The notes below the pieces were generated by a model that did no database searches, was not told where the DNA came from, and saw only the letters and a program-made list of their open reading frames with translations. The position numbers and the translations under genes are program-made. Of a DNA stretch of 64,000 bases, positions 39,165 through 46,950 are shown piece by piece. Positions within the stretch are counted from its first letter, which is position 1. Each line of letters opens with the position of its first letter. The DNA is from Pseudomonas poae (GTDB taxonomy: Bacteria > Pseudomonadota > Gammaproteobacteria > Pseudomonadales > Pseudomonadaceae): assembly GCF_001439785.1 (NCBI RefSeq), contig NZ_JYLI01000002.1, forward strand, positions 186,001 through 250,000, read 5' to 3'.

Positions 39165-42100
39165 ATGGTTGATCGGCACGACTACGTGGCCCTCGAATGG
39201 GTCAAGGGCGACATTGCCGAAACCCTGAAACAGGCCCGTTCGGCGCTGGACGCGTTTGTCGAAACCCGCGACGCCGACGCCCTGGGCGAGTGCCTTGCGT
39301 GCATCCATCAAGTGCATGGCGCGCTGCAAATGGTCGAGTTCTACGGCGCGGCGCTGCTCGCCGAAGAGATCGAGGAACTGGCCCTGGCGCTGCAGGCCGA
39401 ACGCGTCAGCCAGCGCGACGAAAGCATCCGCCTGCTGCAACAAGCCCTTGGCCAACTGCCGCTGTATCTGGACCGCGTACACAGCGCCCGGCGCGATTTG
39501 CCGCTGGTGGTGCTGCCGCTGCTCAACGACCTGCGCAGCGCCCGTGGCGAAAGCCTGTTGTCGGAAACCAGCCTGTTCAGCCCGCAGTTGCTGTCGATTG
39601 CACCGCTGCCCGACGACGCCCTGGCCCAGCGCGATCAGCCCGAGCTTCACGAGCAATTGCGCCAGTGGCAGCACTGGCTGCAACAGGCGCTGGCCGGGTT
39701 GCTGCGCGAGGACCACGACCCAAGCAACCTGGAAGACATGGCGCGGGTGTTCGCGCGCCTCGAAGCGCTGTGCCAGGGCGCGCCGCTGCTGCCCTTGTGG
39801 CAAGTCACCTCGGCGCTGGTCGAGGGCATGCTCACCGGCGTGATCGCCAACAGCCCGGCGTTGCGCAGCCTGCTCAAGGCCAGTGGCAAACAACTCAAAC
39901 GCCTGCTCGCCCAGGGCATAGGCGGGATCAACCAACTGGCCCCGGATGGCTTGCTCAAAAGCCTGTTGTTCTACGTCGCCAAGGTCACCCGTCCTACGCC
40001 GCGCATGCAGAGTTTGCGGGAGCGCTACGGCCTGGATGACGCTTTGCCCGACAGCGCGCTGGTGGATGCCGAACGCGCGCGCCTGGCGGGGCCGGACCGC
40101 AATGCCATGGGCTCGGTGCTCGGTGCGTTGTGTGAGGAGCTGGTGCGGGTCAAGGAGCGGCTGGACCTGTTCGTGCGCAGCGACCGCCAGCACATCGGCG
40201 ACCTTGACGCGCTGCTGGCGCCGCTGCGCCAGATCGCCGACACCCTGGCGGTGCTGGGCTTCGGCCAGCCGCGCAAAGTGATCATCGACCAGTTGGCCGT
40301 GGTGCAGAGCCTGGCCCAGGGTCAGCGCGAGCCCAATGACCCGGTGCTGATGGACGTGGCAGGCGCGTTGCTCTACGTCGAAGCCACGCTGGCGGGCATG
40401 GTCGGCACCGTGGAGGCGCAGGGCCGCGAAGAGAGCCGCCTGCCCACCACCGACCTGACGCAGATTCACCAGCTGGTGATCCGCGAATCCTGCCAGTGTC
40501 TCAAGCAAGCCCGGGAGTTGGTGATCGATTGCCTCGAAGCCGATTGGGACCGCCAGCACCTGGAGTCGCTGCCGGAGCTGCTGAGTCAGGTGCGTGGCGC
40601 GCTGGCCATGATCCCCTTGCCCCGCGCGGCAAGCCTGATGCGCGGCTGCGCCGATTACGTGAATAAACAGTTGATGGTCAACGAGGCCGCGCCGTCCGCC
40701 GTGCAGCTGGAGCATTTTGCCGAGGTGATCAGCAGCCTGGAGTATTACCTCGAACGCATGCTCCAGGACCCCGACGCCGACGGCGAGCGGGTGCTGGAAA
40801 TGGCCACCCAGGGCCTGACCGCGCTGGGCTACCTGCCTGCGGCCAAACCCTGGCGCCAGGCGCTGGTGGCGCCGGAGGGTGCATTGGCGGGCGATGAAGC
40901 GCCGAGCCAGTCGCAGTTCGACGCCCTGGCCAGCCCCACCTCACGCCTGAACCCGCCGGCCCGACAACGCCCCGGCAGCCTGTTGCCGCCGCCCGCCGAC
41001 GAAGCCCCCATCGACGATGAACTGCGCGAAGTCTTCCTCGAAGAAACCGAAGAAGTCCTCGAGGTGCTGCACCGTGACCTGCCCAACAGTGCCGACAAAA
41101 CCGCCCAGGCTGAAATGCGCCGCGCCTTCCACACCCTCAAGGGCAGCGGTCGCATGGTGCGCGCGCTGGTACTGGCCGAGCTGGCCTGGGCCGTAGAAAA
41201 CCTGCTCAACCGCGTGCTGGAGCGCAGCGTGGTTCTTGGCGCCGACGTGCAACAGGTGCTGGATGAAAGCGTGGCCCTGCTGCCGGAGCTGATCGCCGAT
41301 TTTGCCAGCGACGACCAGCACCAGCGCGATGAAGTCGACGCCCTGGCCGCGCGCGCCCACGCCTTGGCCAGCGGCACGCCAACCCACGCCGTCGAACCCC
41401 ACGACCCGATGCTGTTGGAGATTTTCCGCAACGAAGCCCAGAGCCACCTCGAGAGCCTCAACCTCTTTCTGCACCAGGCGGCCGAACATGTTCCGCTGCA
41501 TGTGAGCGACGCCCTGCAACGCGCGCTGCACACCCTCAAGGGCAGCGCCTACATGGCCGGTGTGTTGCCCATTGCCGAGCTGGCTCGCCCGCTCGATCAC
41601 CTGACCCGCGAATACAAGGCCCACCGCTTGCCGCTGGACCTGGACGAAGTGGAATTGTTGCTGGAAGCCGAAGGCCTGTTCCAGCAAGGCCTGCGCCAGT
41701 TGCACAACGACCCGCTGGCGCCGATCGAAGGCGCGACGGACCTGATCAACCGCACCCAGGTTCTGCTCGACCAGCAGCTTCAAGCCTTGCTCGACGCTCC
41801 GGGCACGGGCCTGCGCATCAAGCGCGACCCGCAGTTGATCAGCAACTTCCTGGCCCAGGGCATGGACATTCTGCTGGATGCCGAAAGCCTGCTGCGCCGC
41901 TGGCAGCAACACCCCGGCGAGCGTCAGGAACTGAGCGCACTGCTGGACGAATTGACCACGCTGGGGGAGGGCGCACACCTCGCCGACCTGCACCCCATCG
42001 ACGCATTGTGCGAAGCCTTGCTCGACCTCTACGGCGCGGTGGAAGAAAGCAGCCTGGCGGTCAGCGCGCAGTTTTTCCACGAGGCCGAACAGGCCCACGA

Positions 42101-44984
42101 AGCACTGATCAACATGCTCGACCAATTGGCCGCCGGTCAGGAAATCAGCCCGGCGCCGGCTCGCTTGCAGGCTCTGCGCGAGTTGCTTGACGATGCGCTC
42201 GACCCGTCCGCCACCGGACTGATCACCCGCGACGGCCATAGCGTCCCGAACATCGCCGAACTGGGCGCCGCCACGGCGCGGTTGGAGCAGGAAACGGCGA
42301 TGGACGATGAGATCGTCGAGATCTTCCTCGAAGAGGCGGTGGACATTCTCGACAGCGCCGGCCAGTCCCTCAAACGCTGGCTGCTGGACCCGGAAAACGC
42401 CGCGCCGCTGTCCTCCCTGCAACGCGATCTGCATACCCTCAAGGGCGGCGCGCGCATGGCCGAAATCGAGCCGGTGGGCGATCTGGCCCAGGAGCTTGAG
42501 TGTGTGTACGAAGGTCTGGTGGACCGCCGCTACAGCTACTCGGCCGAACTGTCGCGCCTGCTGATGGCGAGTCACGAGCAGTTGGCCTTGCAGCTGGAAG
42601 CGCTGCACGACCACCAGCCGTTGAGCGATAGCCGCGAACTGATCGACACCTTGCGTGCGCTGCGCCAGGCCAGTGCGCCGGCCGCACCGGTTGCCGCTGC
42701 GCAGGCCGCCAGTGCCGACCCCGAGTTGCTGGATATCTTTCTCGAAGAGGCCGCCGATATCCTCGACAGCTCCGGCGCCGCGCTGCTGCGCTGGCAGGCC
42801 GAGCCGGGCGGCCGCCAGGAAGTCGAAACCCTGCTGCGCGATCTGCATACCCTCAAGGGCGGCGCGCGCATGGTCGAGATCGCGCCGATTGGCGACCTGG
42901 CCCATGAGCTGGAATTTCTCTACGAAGGGCTGTCCGCCGGGTTGCTTGCGCCGTCTGCCGAACTGTTTGCCTTGCTGCAAGGCTGCCACGACCGCCTGGC
43001 GCAGATGATCGACGCGGTCGCCGATGGCCTGCCGGTGGGCTCAGTGGACAAGCTGATCACGCGCATCAGAAGCCTGGTGCAGCCCAGCGCGCAACCGCTG
43101 GGGCCGGTGGCGTTGCCGGCGGGCAAGAGCGAAACGGCCGTCGACCCCAACGCCGACATGGTGAAGATCTCCGCCGACCTGCTCGACGACCTGGTCAACC
43201 TGGCCGGCGAAACCTCGATTTTCCGGGGCCGTATCGAACAGCAGGTCAACGACGCGCGTGCCGCGTTGAGCGAGGTGGAAACCACCATCGAACGCATGCG
43301 CGACCAACTGCGCCGGCTCGACAGCGAAACCCAGGGCCGCCTGCTCAGCCGCCAGCAGGCCGAGGCTGAACGCCTGGGCTATGAAGAATTCGATCCGCTG
43401 GAAATGGACCGCCACTCCCAGTTGCAGCAGTTGTCCCGCGCGCTGTCCGAGTCGGCCAGCGACCTGCTCGACCTCAAGGAAACCCTTGAGCGCCGCAACC
43501 AGGACGCCCATGACCTGTTGCAGCAACAAGCGCGCATCAACACCGCCTTGCAGGAAGGCCTGATGCGCACGCGCATGGTGCCGTTCGAGCGCATGCTGCC
43601 GCGCCTCAAGCGCATCGTGCGTCAGGTGGCGCAAGAGTTGGGCAAGGATGTGGAGTTCGTGGTCGGCAATGCCGAAGGCGAGATGGACCGCAACGTATTG
43701 GAACGCATGGTCGCGCCGCTCGAGCACATGTTGCGCAACGCCGTCGACCATGGCCTGGAATCGCGTGAGGCGCGCCTGTTGGCGGGCAAGCCCGAGACGG
43801 GACGCATCAGCCTGGACCTGACCCACGAAGGCGGCGACATTGTATTCGACATGCGCGACGACGGGGCCGGCGTACCCCTCGACGCGGTGCGGCGCAAGGC
43901 CATCAAGCGCGGGCTGCTCAAACCCGATCAGGAAATGAGCGACCGCGACGTGTTGCAGTTCATCCTGCAGCCGGGATTTTCCACCGCCGAGAAAATCACA
44001 CAGATTTCCGGGCGTGGCGTGGGCATGGACGTGGTGCATGAAGAAGTGCGCCAGCTGGGCGGCTCGATGGTGATCGATTCGACCTCGGGAGCCGGCGTGC
44101 ATTTTCGTATTCGCCTGCCGTTCACCGTGTCGGTCAACCGGGCGTTGATGGTGCAGTGCGCGGACGATCAATACGCGATCCCGCTCAACACCATTGAAGG
44201 TCTGGTGCGCGTGCCCCCCCATGAACTGGCCGGGCATTATCAGCAGGACCCGCCGTGTTACGAATACGCCGGTCAGCGCTATGAGCTGTTCTACCTGGGC
44301 GACCTGCTGCACACCGTCGGCCGTCCGAAGCTGCTGGGCGAGTACCAGCCGGTACCGGTGTTGCTGGTGCACTGCAATGAGCGGCGCGTGGCGGTGCATG
44401 TGGATGCCATGGCCGGCACGCGCGAGATTGTGGTCAAGGGCCTGGGGCCGCAGTTTGCCGGGGTGCAGGGGCTGTCCGGCGCAACGATCCTGGGCGATGG
44501 CCGCGTGGTGCTGATCATCGATCTGTTGGCGCATATCCGCGCGCGGCAACCGGCGTTGCCGGCGCAGGCGCTGGAGGCACCGCTGGTGCTCAACGACCCG
44601 CTGAAAAAACGTCCGCTGCTGGTGCTGGTGGTGGACGATTCGGTCACCGTGCGCAAAGTCACCAGCCGCCTGCTGGAGCGCAACGGCATGAACGTGCTCA
44701 CCGCCAAGGACGGCATCGACGCCCTGGCCGTGCTTGAGGAACACACCCCGGACCTGATGCTGCTCGACATCGAAATGCCGCGCATGGACGGCTTCGAAGT
44801 GGCGATCCAGGTGCGCAATGACCCACGGCTGATGCGCCTGCCGATTATCATGATCACCTCGCGCACCGGCCAGAAACACCGCGACCGCGCCATGGCCATC
44901 GGCGTCAACGACTACCTCGGCAAGCCGTACCAGGAGTCGGTGCTGCTGGAAAGCATCGCCTATTGGAGCACGTCCCATGCTTGA
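39165..44984 (+). CDS. chpA: Hybrid chemosensory kinase ChpA, multi-Hpt
   Basis: A 1939 aa CheA-type kinase. Phosphotransfer modules have candidate acceptor residues His48, Ser474 (in LLSQVRGALAM), His656 (HTLKGSGRM), His789 (HTLKGSAYM), Thr931 (DELTTLGEG), His1090 and His1228 (both HTLKGGARM). Dimerisation, the ATPase core with HMLRNAVDHGLES (near 1520) and GRGVGMDVV, a CheW-like domain and a C-terminal receiver with Asp1868 (LLDIEMPRMDGFE) follow. P. aeruginosa ChpA is about 2472 aa with six Hpt plus Ser and Thr variants, so this one is shorter. The last two Hpt modules are an in-register 414-bp tandem pair. It overlaps chpC by 8 bp. Confidence 0.95.
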   Translation: MVDRHDYVALEWVKGDIAETLKQARSALDAFVETRDADALGECLACIHQVHGALQMVEFYGAALLAEEIEELALALQAERVSQRDESIRLLQQALGQLPLYLDRVHSARRDLPLVVLPLLNDLRSARGESLLSETSLFSPQLLSIAPLPDDALAQRDQPELHEQLRQWQHWLQQALAGLLREDHDPSNLEDMARVFARLEALCQGAPLLPLWQVTSALVEGMLTGVIANSPALRSLLKASGKQLKRLLAQGIGGINQLAPDGLLKSLLFYVAKVTRPTPRMQSLRERYGLDDALPDSALVDAERARLAGPDRNAMGSVLGALCEELVRVKERLDLFVRSDRQHIGDLDALLAPLRQIADTLAVLGFGQPRKVIIDQLAVVQSLAQGQREPNDPVLMDVAGALLYVEATLAGMVGTVEAQGREESRLPTTDLTQIHQLVIRESCQCLKQARELVIDCLEADWDRQHLESLPELLSQVRGALAMIPLPRAASLMRGCADYVNKQLMVNEAAPSAVQLEHFAEVISSLEYYLERMLQDPDADGERVLEMATQGLTALGYLPAAKPWRQALVAPEGALAGDEAPSQSQFDALASPTSRLNPPARQRPGSLLPPPADEAPIDDELREVFLEETEEVLEVLHRDLPNSADKTAQAEMRRAFHTLKGSGRMVRALVLAELAWAVENLLNRVLERSVVLGADVQQVLDESVALLPELIADFASDDQHQRDEVDALAARAHALASGTPTHAVEPHDPMLLEIFRNEAQSHLESLNLFLHQAAEHVPLHVSDALQRALHTLKGSAYMAGVLPIAELARPLDHLTREYKAHRLPLDLDEVELLLEAEGLFQQGLRQLHNDPLAPIEGATDLINRTQVLLDQQLQALLDAPGTGLRIKRDPQLISNFLAQGMDILLDAESLLRRWQQHPGERQELSALLDELTTLGEGAHLADLHPIDALCEALLDLYGAVEESSLAVSAQFFHEAEQAHEALINMLDQLAAGQEISPAPARLQALRELLDDALDPSATGLITRDGHSVPNIAELGAATARLEQETAMDDEIVEIFLEEAVDILDSAGQSLKRWLLDPENAAPLSSLQRDLHTLKGGARMAEIEPVGDLAQELECVYEGLVDRRYSYSAELSRLLMASHEQLALQLEALHDHQPLSDSRELIDTLRALRQASAPAAPVAAAQAASADPELLDIFLEEAADILDSSGAALLRWQAEPGGRQEVETLLRDLHTLKGGARMVEIAPIGDLAHELEFLYEGLSAGLLAPSAELFALLQGCHDRLAQMIDAVADGLPVGSVDKLITRIRSLVQPSAQPLGPVALPAGKSETAVDPNADMVKISADLLDDLVNLAGETSIFRGRIEQQVNDARAALSEVETTIERMRDQLRRLDSETQGRLLSRQQAEAERLGYEEFDPLEMDRHSQLQQLSRALSESASDLLDLKETLERRNQDAHDLLQQQARINTALQEGLMRTRMVPFERMLPRLKRIVRQVAQELGKDVEFVVGNAEGEMDRNVLERMVAPLEHMLRNAVDHGLESREARLLAGKPETGRISLDLTHEGGDIVFDMRDDGAGVPLDAVRRKAIKRGLLKPDQEMSDRDVLQFILQPGFSTAEKITQISGRGVGMDVVHEEVRQLGGSMVIDSTSGAGVHFRIRLPFTVSVNRALMVQCADDQYAIPLNTIEGLVRVPPHELAGHYQQDPPCYEYAGQRYELFYLGDLLHTVGRPKLLGEYQPVPVLLVHCNERRVAVHVDAMAGTREIVVKGLGPQFAGVQGLSGATILGDGRVVLIIDLLAHIRARQPALPAQALEAPLVLNDPLKKRPLLVLVVDDSVTVRKVTSRLLERNGMNVLTAKDGIDALAVLEEHTPDLMLLDIEMPRMDGFEVAIQVRNDPRLMRLPIIMITSRTGQKHRDRAMAIGVNDYLGKPYQESVLLESIAYWSTSHA
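42423..42873 (+). repeat. Tandem Hpt-domain repeat within chpA
   Basis: A 37-base stretch coding for the HTLKGGARM box (42423-42459) recurs without change at 42837-42873, exactly 414 bp (138 codons) later. Upstream LEEAxDILDSxG-coding segments are also in register. This suggests a fairly recent domain duplication or gene conversion. Confidence 0.8.
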
Positions 44985-45432
44985 CCACCGCGCCAGCCAA
45001 CTCACCGGCCTGCTGCTGCCCTTGGCCGACCGGCACCTGATACTGCCCAACGTCGCCGTGGCCGAACTGATCGACTTCCAGCGCGGCGAACCGGCCAGTG
45101 ACGCACCGCCGTGGTATTTGCGGCAGGTAACCTGGCGTGATCGGCAAATACCCTTGATCAGCTTTGAAGCGGTGTGCGGCGAGGCCAGCCTGACCGGCGA
45201 GCGTTCGCGCATCGTGGTGCTGAACGCCCTCGGCGGTCGGCCAACGCTGAAGTTCATCGCGCTGGTGATTCAGGGGATTCCCCGCTCGTACAAACTCGAC
45301 AGCGAATTGAGCTACGTCGACGTGCCCCTGTGCCCGCTGGAACTGGCGGCGGTGCAGGTGGGCGAGCATGTGGCAAGGGTGCCGGATTTGATGGGGCTTG
45401 AAGCGCTGCTGGTCGAGTCCGGCCTGGCCTGA
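44977..45432 (+). CDS. chpC: CheW-like protein ChpC
   Basis: A 151 aa CheW-domain adaptor that starts MLDHRASQLTGLLLPLADRHLILPNVAVAE and has the core VTWRDRQIPLISFEAVCG. In P. aeruginosa ChpC (168 aa) couples additional receptors to the Chp kinase. The ATG lies inside the chpA end (8-bp overlap). No chpB, chpD or chpE follows; the next 566 bp hold only repeats. Confidence 0.87.
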   Translation: MLDHRASQLTGLLLPLADRHLILPNVAVAELIDFQRGEPASDAPPWYLRQVTWRDRQIPLISFEAVCGEASLTGERSRIVVLNALGGRPTLKFIALVIQGIPRSYKLDSELSYVDVPLCPLELAAVQVGEHVARVPDLMGLEALLVESGLA

Positions 45433-45513
45433 TTACCCACCTGTGCATATTCCTGTGAAGATCCAAATGTGGGAGCCGGCTTGCCCTGATGCCGTTCAGT
45501 TAAGCGCAGATTC

Positions 45514-45652
45514 CCTGTGGCGAGCAGGCTTGTCCTGCGTTGGGCTGCGCAGCAGCCCCAAAACCAGGCGCTGAGCCGTATCAGGTACACCGCGTGTTGC
45601 TGGATTGGGGGCGCTTCGCACCCCAACGCGGGGCAAGCCCGCTCGCCACAGA
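45514..45652. repeat. Compound REP element, GTGGCGAG class
   Basis: Outer arms CTGTGGCGAGCAGGCTTG and CAAGCCCGCTCGCCACAG surround an interior with a second GGCTGCGCAGCAGCCCC hairpin and a GGGGGCGCTTCGCACCCC hairpin. All three stems can fold as a cloverleaf-like structure. It differs from the GTGGGAGG class found elsewhere in the window. Confidence 0.8.
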
Positions 45653-45861
45653 AGCTCCAGTTTGCTGCGCGAAAGGAGCCTGCGACACTCAATCGCGCTC
45701 GAATACGGCTCTCGGAATTTTCCTGCAGGATTTTGGGCTGTGCATGAACTTGTTGAGCACGGCCCGCGCGCCTAGTCTTCGCTCCGTCATCGCAAAAAAC
45801 GGTGACACGGACGTGCAAGTCCGACGAAACTGTTCACCCCCCAGCAAACCACCGAAACCTG

Positions 45862-45936
45862 CTCCCGATAGGGGTGTGTCAGTTACCAGTTCATCAACTG
45901 AACGCCTGCTGTCGGGAGCAAGCCCATCCCGCATTT
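45862..45936. repeat. Degenerate REPIN
   Basis: Left arm CTGCTCCCGATAGGGGTGTG and right arm TGTCGGGAGCAAGCCCATCC followed by CGCAT recall the GGGAGGGGGC class with eroded outer stems. Confidence 0.6.
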
Positions 45937-45943
45937 GCACTTG

Positions 45944-45983
45944 ATCGTTCCCAAAAAGGGTCCTATCGTTCCCTTATTGGGAC
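45944..45983 (+). promoter_or_regulatory. Two 21-bp-spaced operator-like repeats
   Basis: ATCGTTCCC occurs at 45944 and again at 45965, each followed by five A/T bases and GGG, so each copy is a small imperfect palindrome (TTCCC-N5-GGG). The 21-bp period is two helical turns. They end 15 bp before the ATG of the winged-helix/nucleotidyltransferase gene, a natural place for autorepression. Binding is inferred. Confidence 0.6.
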
Positions 45984-45998
45984 TCTCTGGCCATCACC

Positions 45999-46628
45999 AT
46001 GCAAACCCTATCGCTCAGCACCGCGCTTTTCACCGTCACTCAGCAAAAAGTGCTGGGCCTTCTGTTCGGCAAGCCCGAGAAAAGTTTTTTCACCAATGAA
46101 ATCGCGCGCTGGGCTCAGGTGGGTAAGGGGAGTCTCACCCGCGAGCTGACGCGTTTACAGCTCGCCGGTATTTTGAGCGTGACGCGTCAGGGCAACCAGA
46201 CCCATTACCAGGCCAACCCTCTGTGCCCGATCTACTCGGAGTTGCTGGCTATCGTACGCAAGACGCTTGGCCTGGACGAGCCATTGCGCAACGCACTGGC
46301 ACCGTTCGCCGCGCGGATAACTTGGGCGTTTATCTACGGCTCCATCGCCAAAGATGAGGCGCACTCATCCAGTGACATAGATCTCATGCTGATCGGCGAA
46401 AGCCTCAACTACAGTGAAGTCATGGAGCAGCTCATGCCGCTGGAAGAGCAATTGGGCCGCACCATCAACCCGACGCTTTACACCCCTCAAGACTGGATCG
46501 GCAAATGGAATGCCGGCAACAGTTTTGTGCAGCGGGTCTTGCAGCAGGACAAGATCAATCTGATTGGGGGAACACCCCTGGAATCCACGGATGGACAGCA
46601 AGGCAAACCTGGAGAATCTGCAACGTAG
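45999..46628 (+). CDS. Winged-helix / nucleotidyltransferase fusion (MNT-type)
   Basis: A 209 aa protein. Residues 1-75 form an ArsR/MarR-like winged helix (FTNEIARWAQVGKGSLTREL) and about 105-165 a minimal nucleotidyltransferase domain with IYGSIAKDE (G114, S115) and SSDIDLMLIG (D126, D128), the metal-binding pair. MNT proteins pair with HEPN proteins in toxin-antitoxin modules, where they can adenylylate the HEPN partner. The next gene overlaps it by 38 bp and resembles a HEPN protein. Repeats upstream suggest self-regulation. Stand-alone regulation is an alternative. Confidence 0.8.
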   Translation: MQTLSLSTALFTVTQQKVLGLLFGKPEKSFFTNEIARWAQVGKGSLTRELTRLQLAGILSVTRQGNQTHYQANPLCPIYSELLAIVRKTLGLDEPLRNALAPFAARITWAFIYGSIAKDEAHSSSDIDLMLIGESLNYSEVMEQLMPLEEQLGRTINPTLYTPQDWIGKWNAGNSFVQRVLQQDKINLIGGTPLESTDGQQGKPGESAT

Positions 46629-46869
46629 TGGTTTGAAAGTCGAGCCGCCGGATCGCAATGAGTGTGATGGGCTGATGCGCTCGGCCCGTGACCGGTTGAA
46701 AGACGCCGCGACCGCGCAGCTATCGTTCGCCAGTCGTTTTGACCTGGCTTACAACGCCGCTCATGCCATGGCTCTCACAGCCTTGCGACCGCTATCCACT
46801 GAACATCACATTTTGATCTTCACTCAGCCCAAGTCAGCATTTGCTGATACTCCATTACTCCAACCGTAA
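46591..46869 (+). pseudogene. Probable truncated HEPN-domain protein
   Basis: A 92-codon frame starting inside the preceding gene. Residues 20-62 (with SARDRLKDAA and SRFDLAYNAAHAMALTALR) resemble the N-terminal half of HEPN proteins that follow MNT genes. The frame then diverges (PLSTEHHILIFTQPKSA) and stops, without the usual C-terminal RN-type helix. It lies 81 bp before mdcA, so the missing half may have been lost when this junction formed. I recognise the family by motif recall only; a short intact protein is possible. Confidence 0.55.
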
Positions 46870-46950
46870 CGTTCCACCGCCCAGCTTGATTGATAGCCCC
46901 GCCCATTCACTCCTAAGGTAAGCCCACGACAGCAAACCCGTGGAGCAACC

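Larger units (their letters stand above)
45433..45998. other. Repeat-rich non-coding stretch after chpC
   Basis: 566 bp without a supported gene. It holds a REP half-site (GTGGGAGCCGGCTTGCCCTG near 45470), a large GTGGCGAG-class element (45514-45652), an unclassified stem-loop (CGGAC/GTCCG near 45808-45823), a degenerate REPIN (45862-45936) and, at the right end, two operator-like repeats. Several open frames cross it on both strands, but they run through the repeats and have no protein motif. Confidence 0.75.

Noticed and set aside
40941..45257. Two very long open frames (682 and 738 codons) antisense to chpA
   Set aside because: They mirror the codon periodicity of chpA in a GC-rich genome, have no recognisable domains, and the sense strand is a clear kinase.
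45312..45818. 168-codon leftward open frame after chpC
   Set aside because: It runs through REP hairpins and into chpC, has no domain, and looks like the spurious frames these repeats create.
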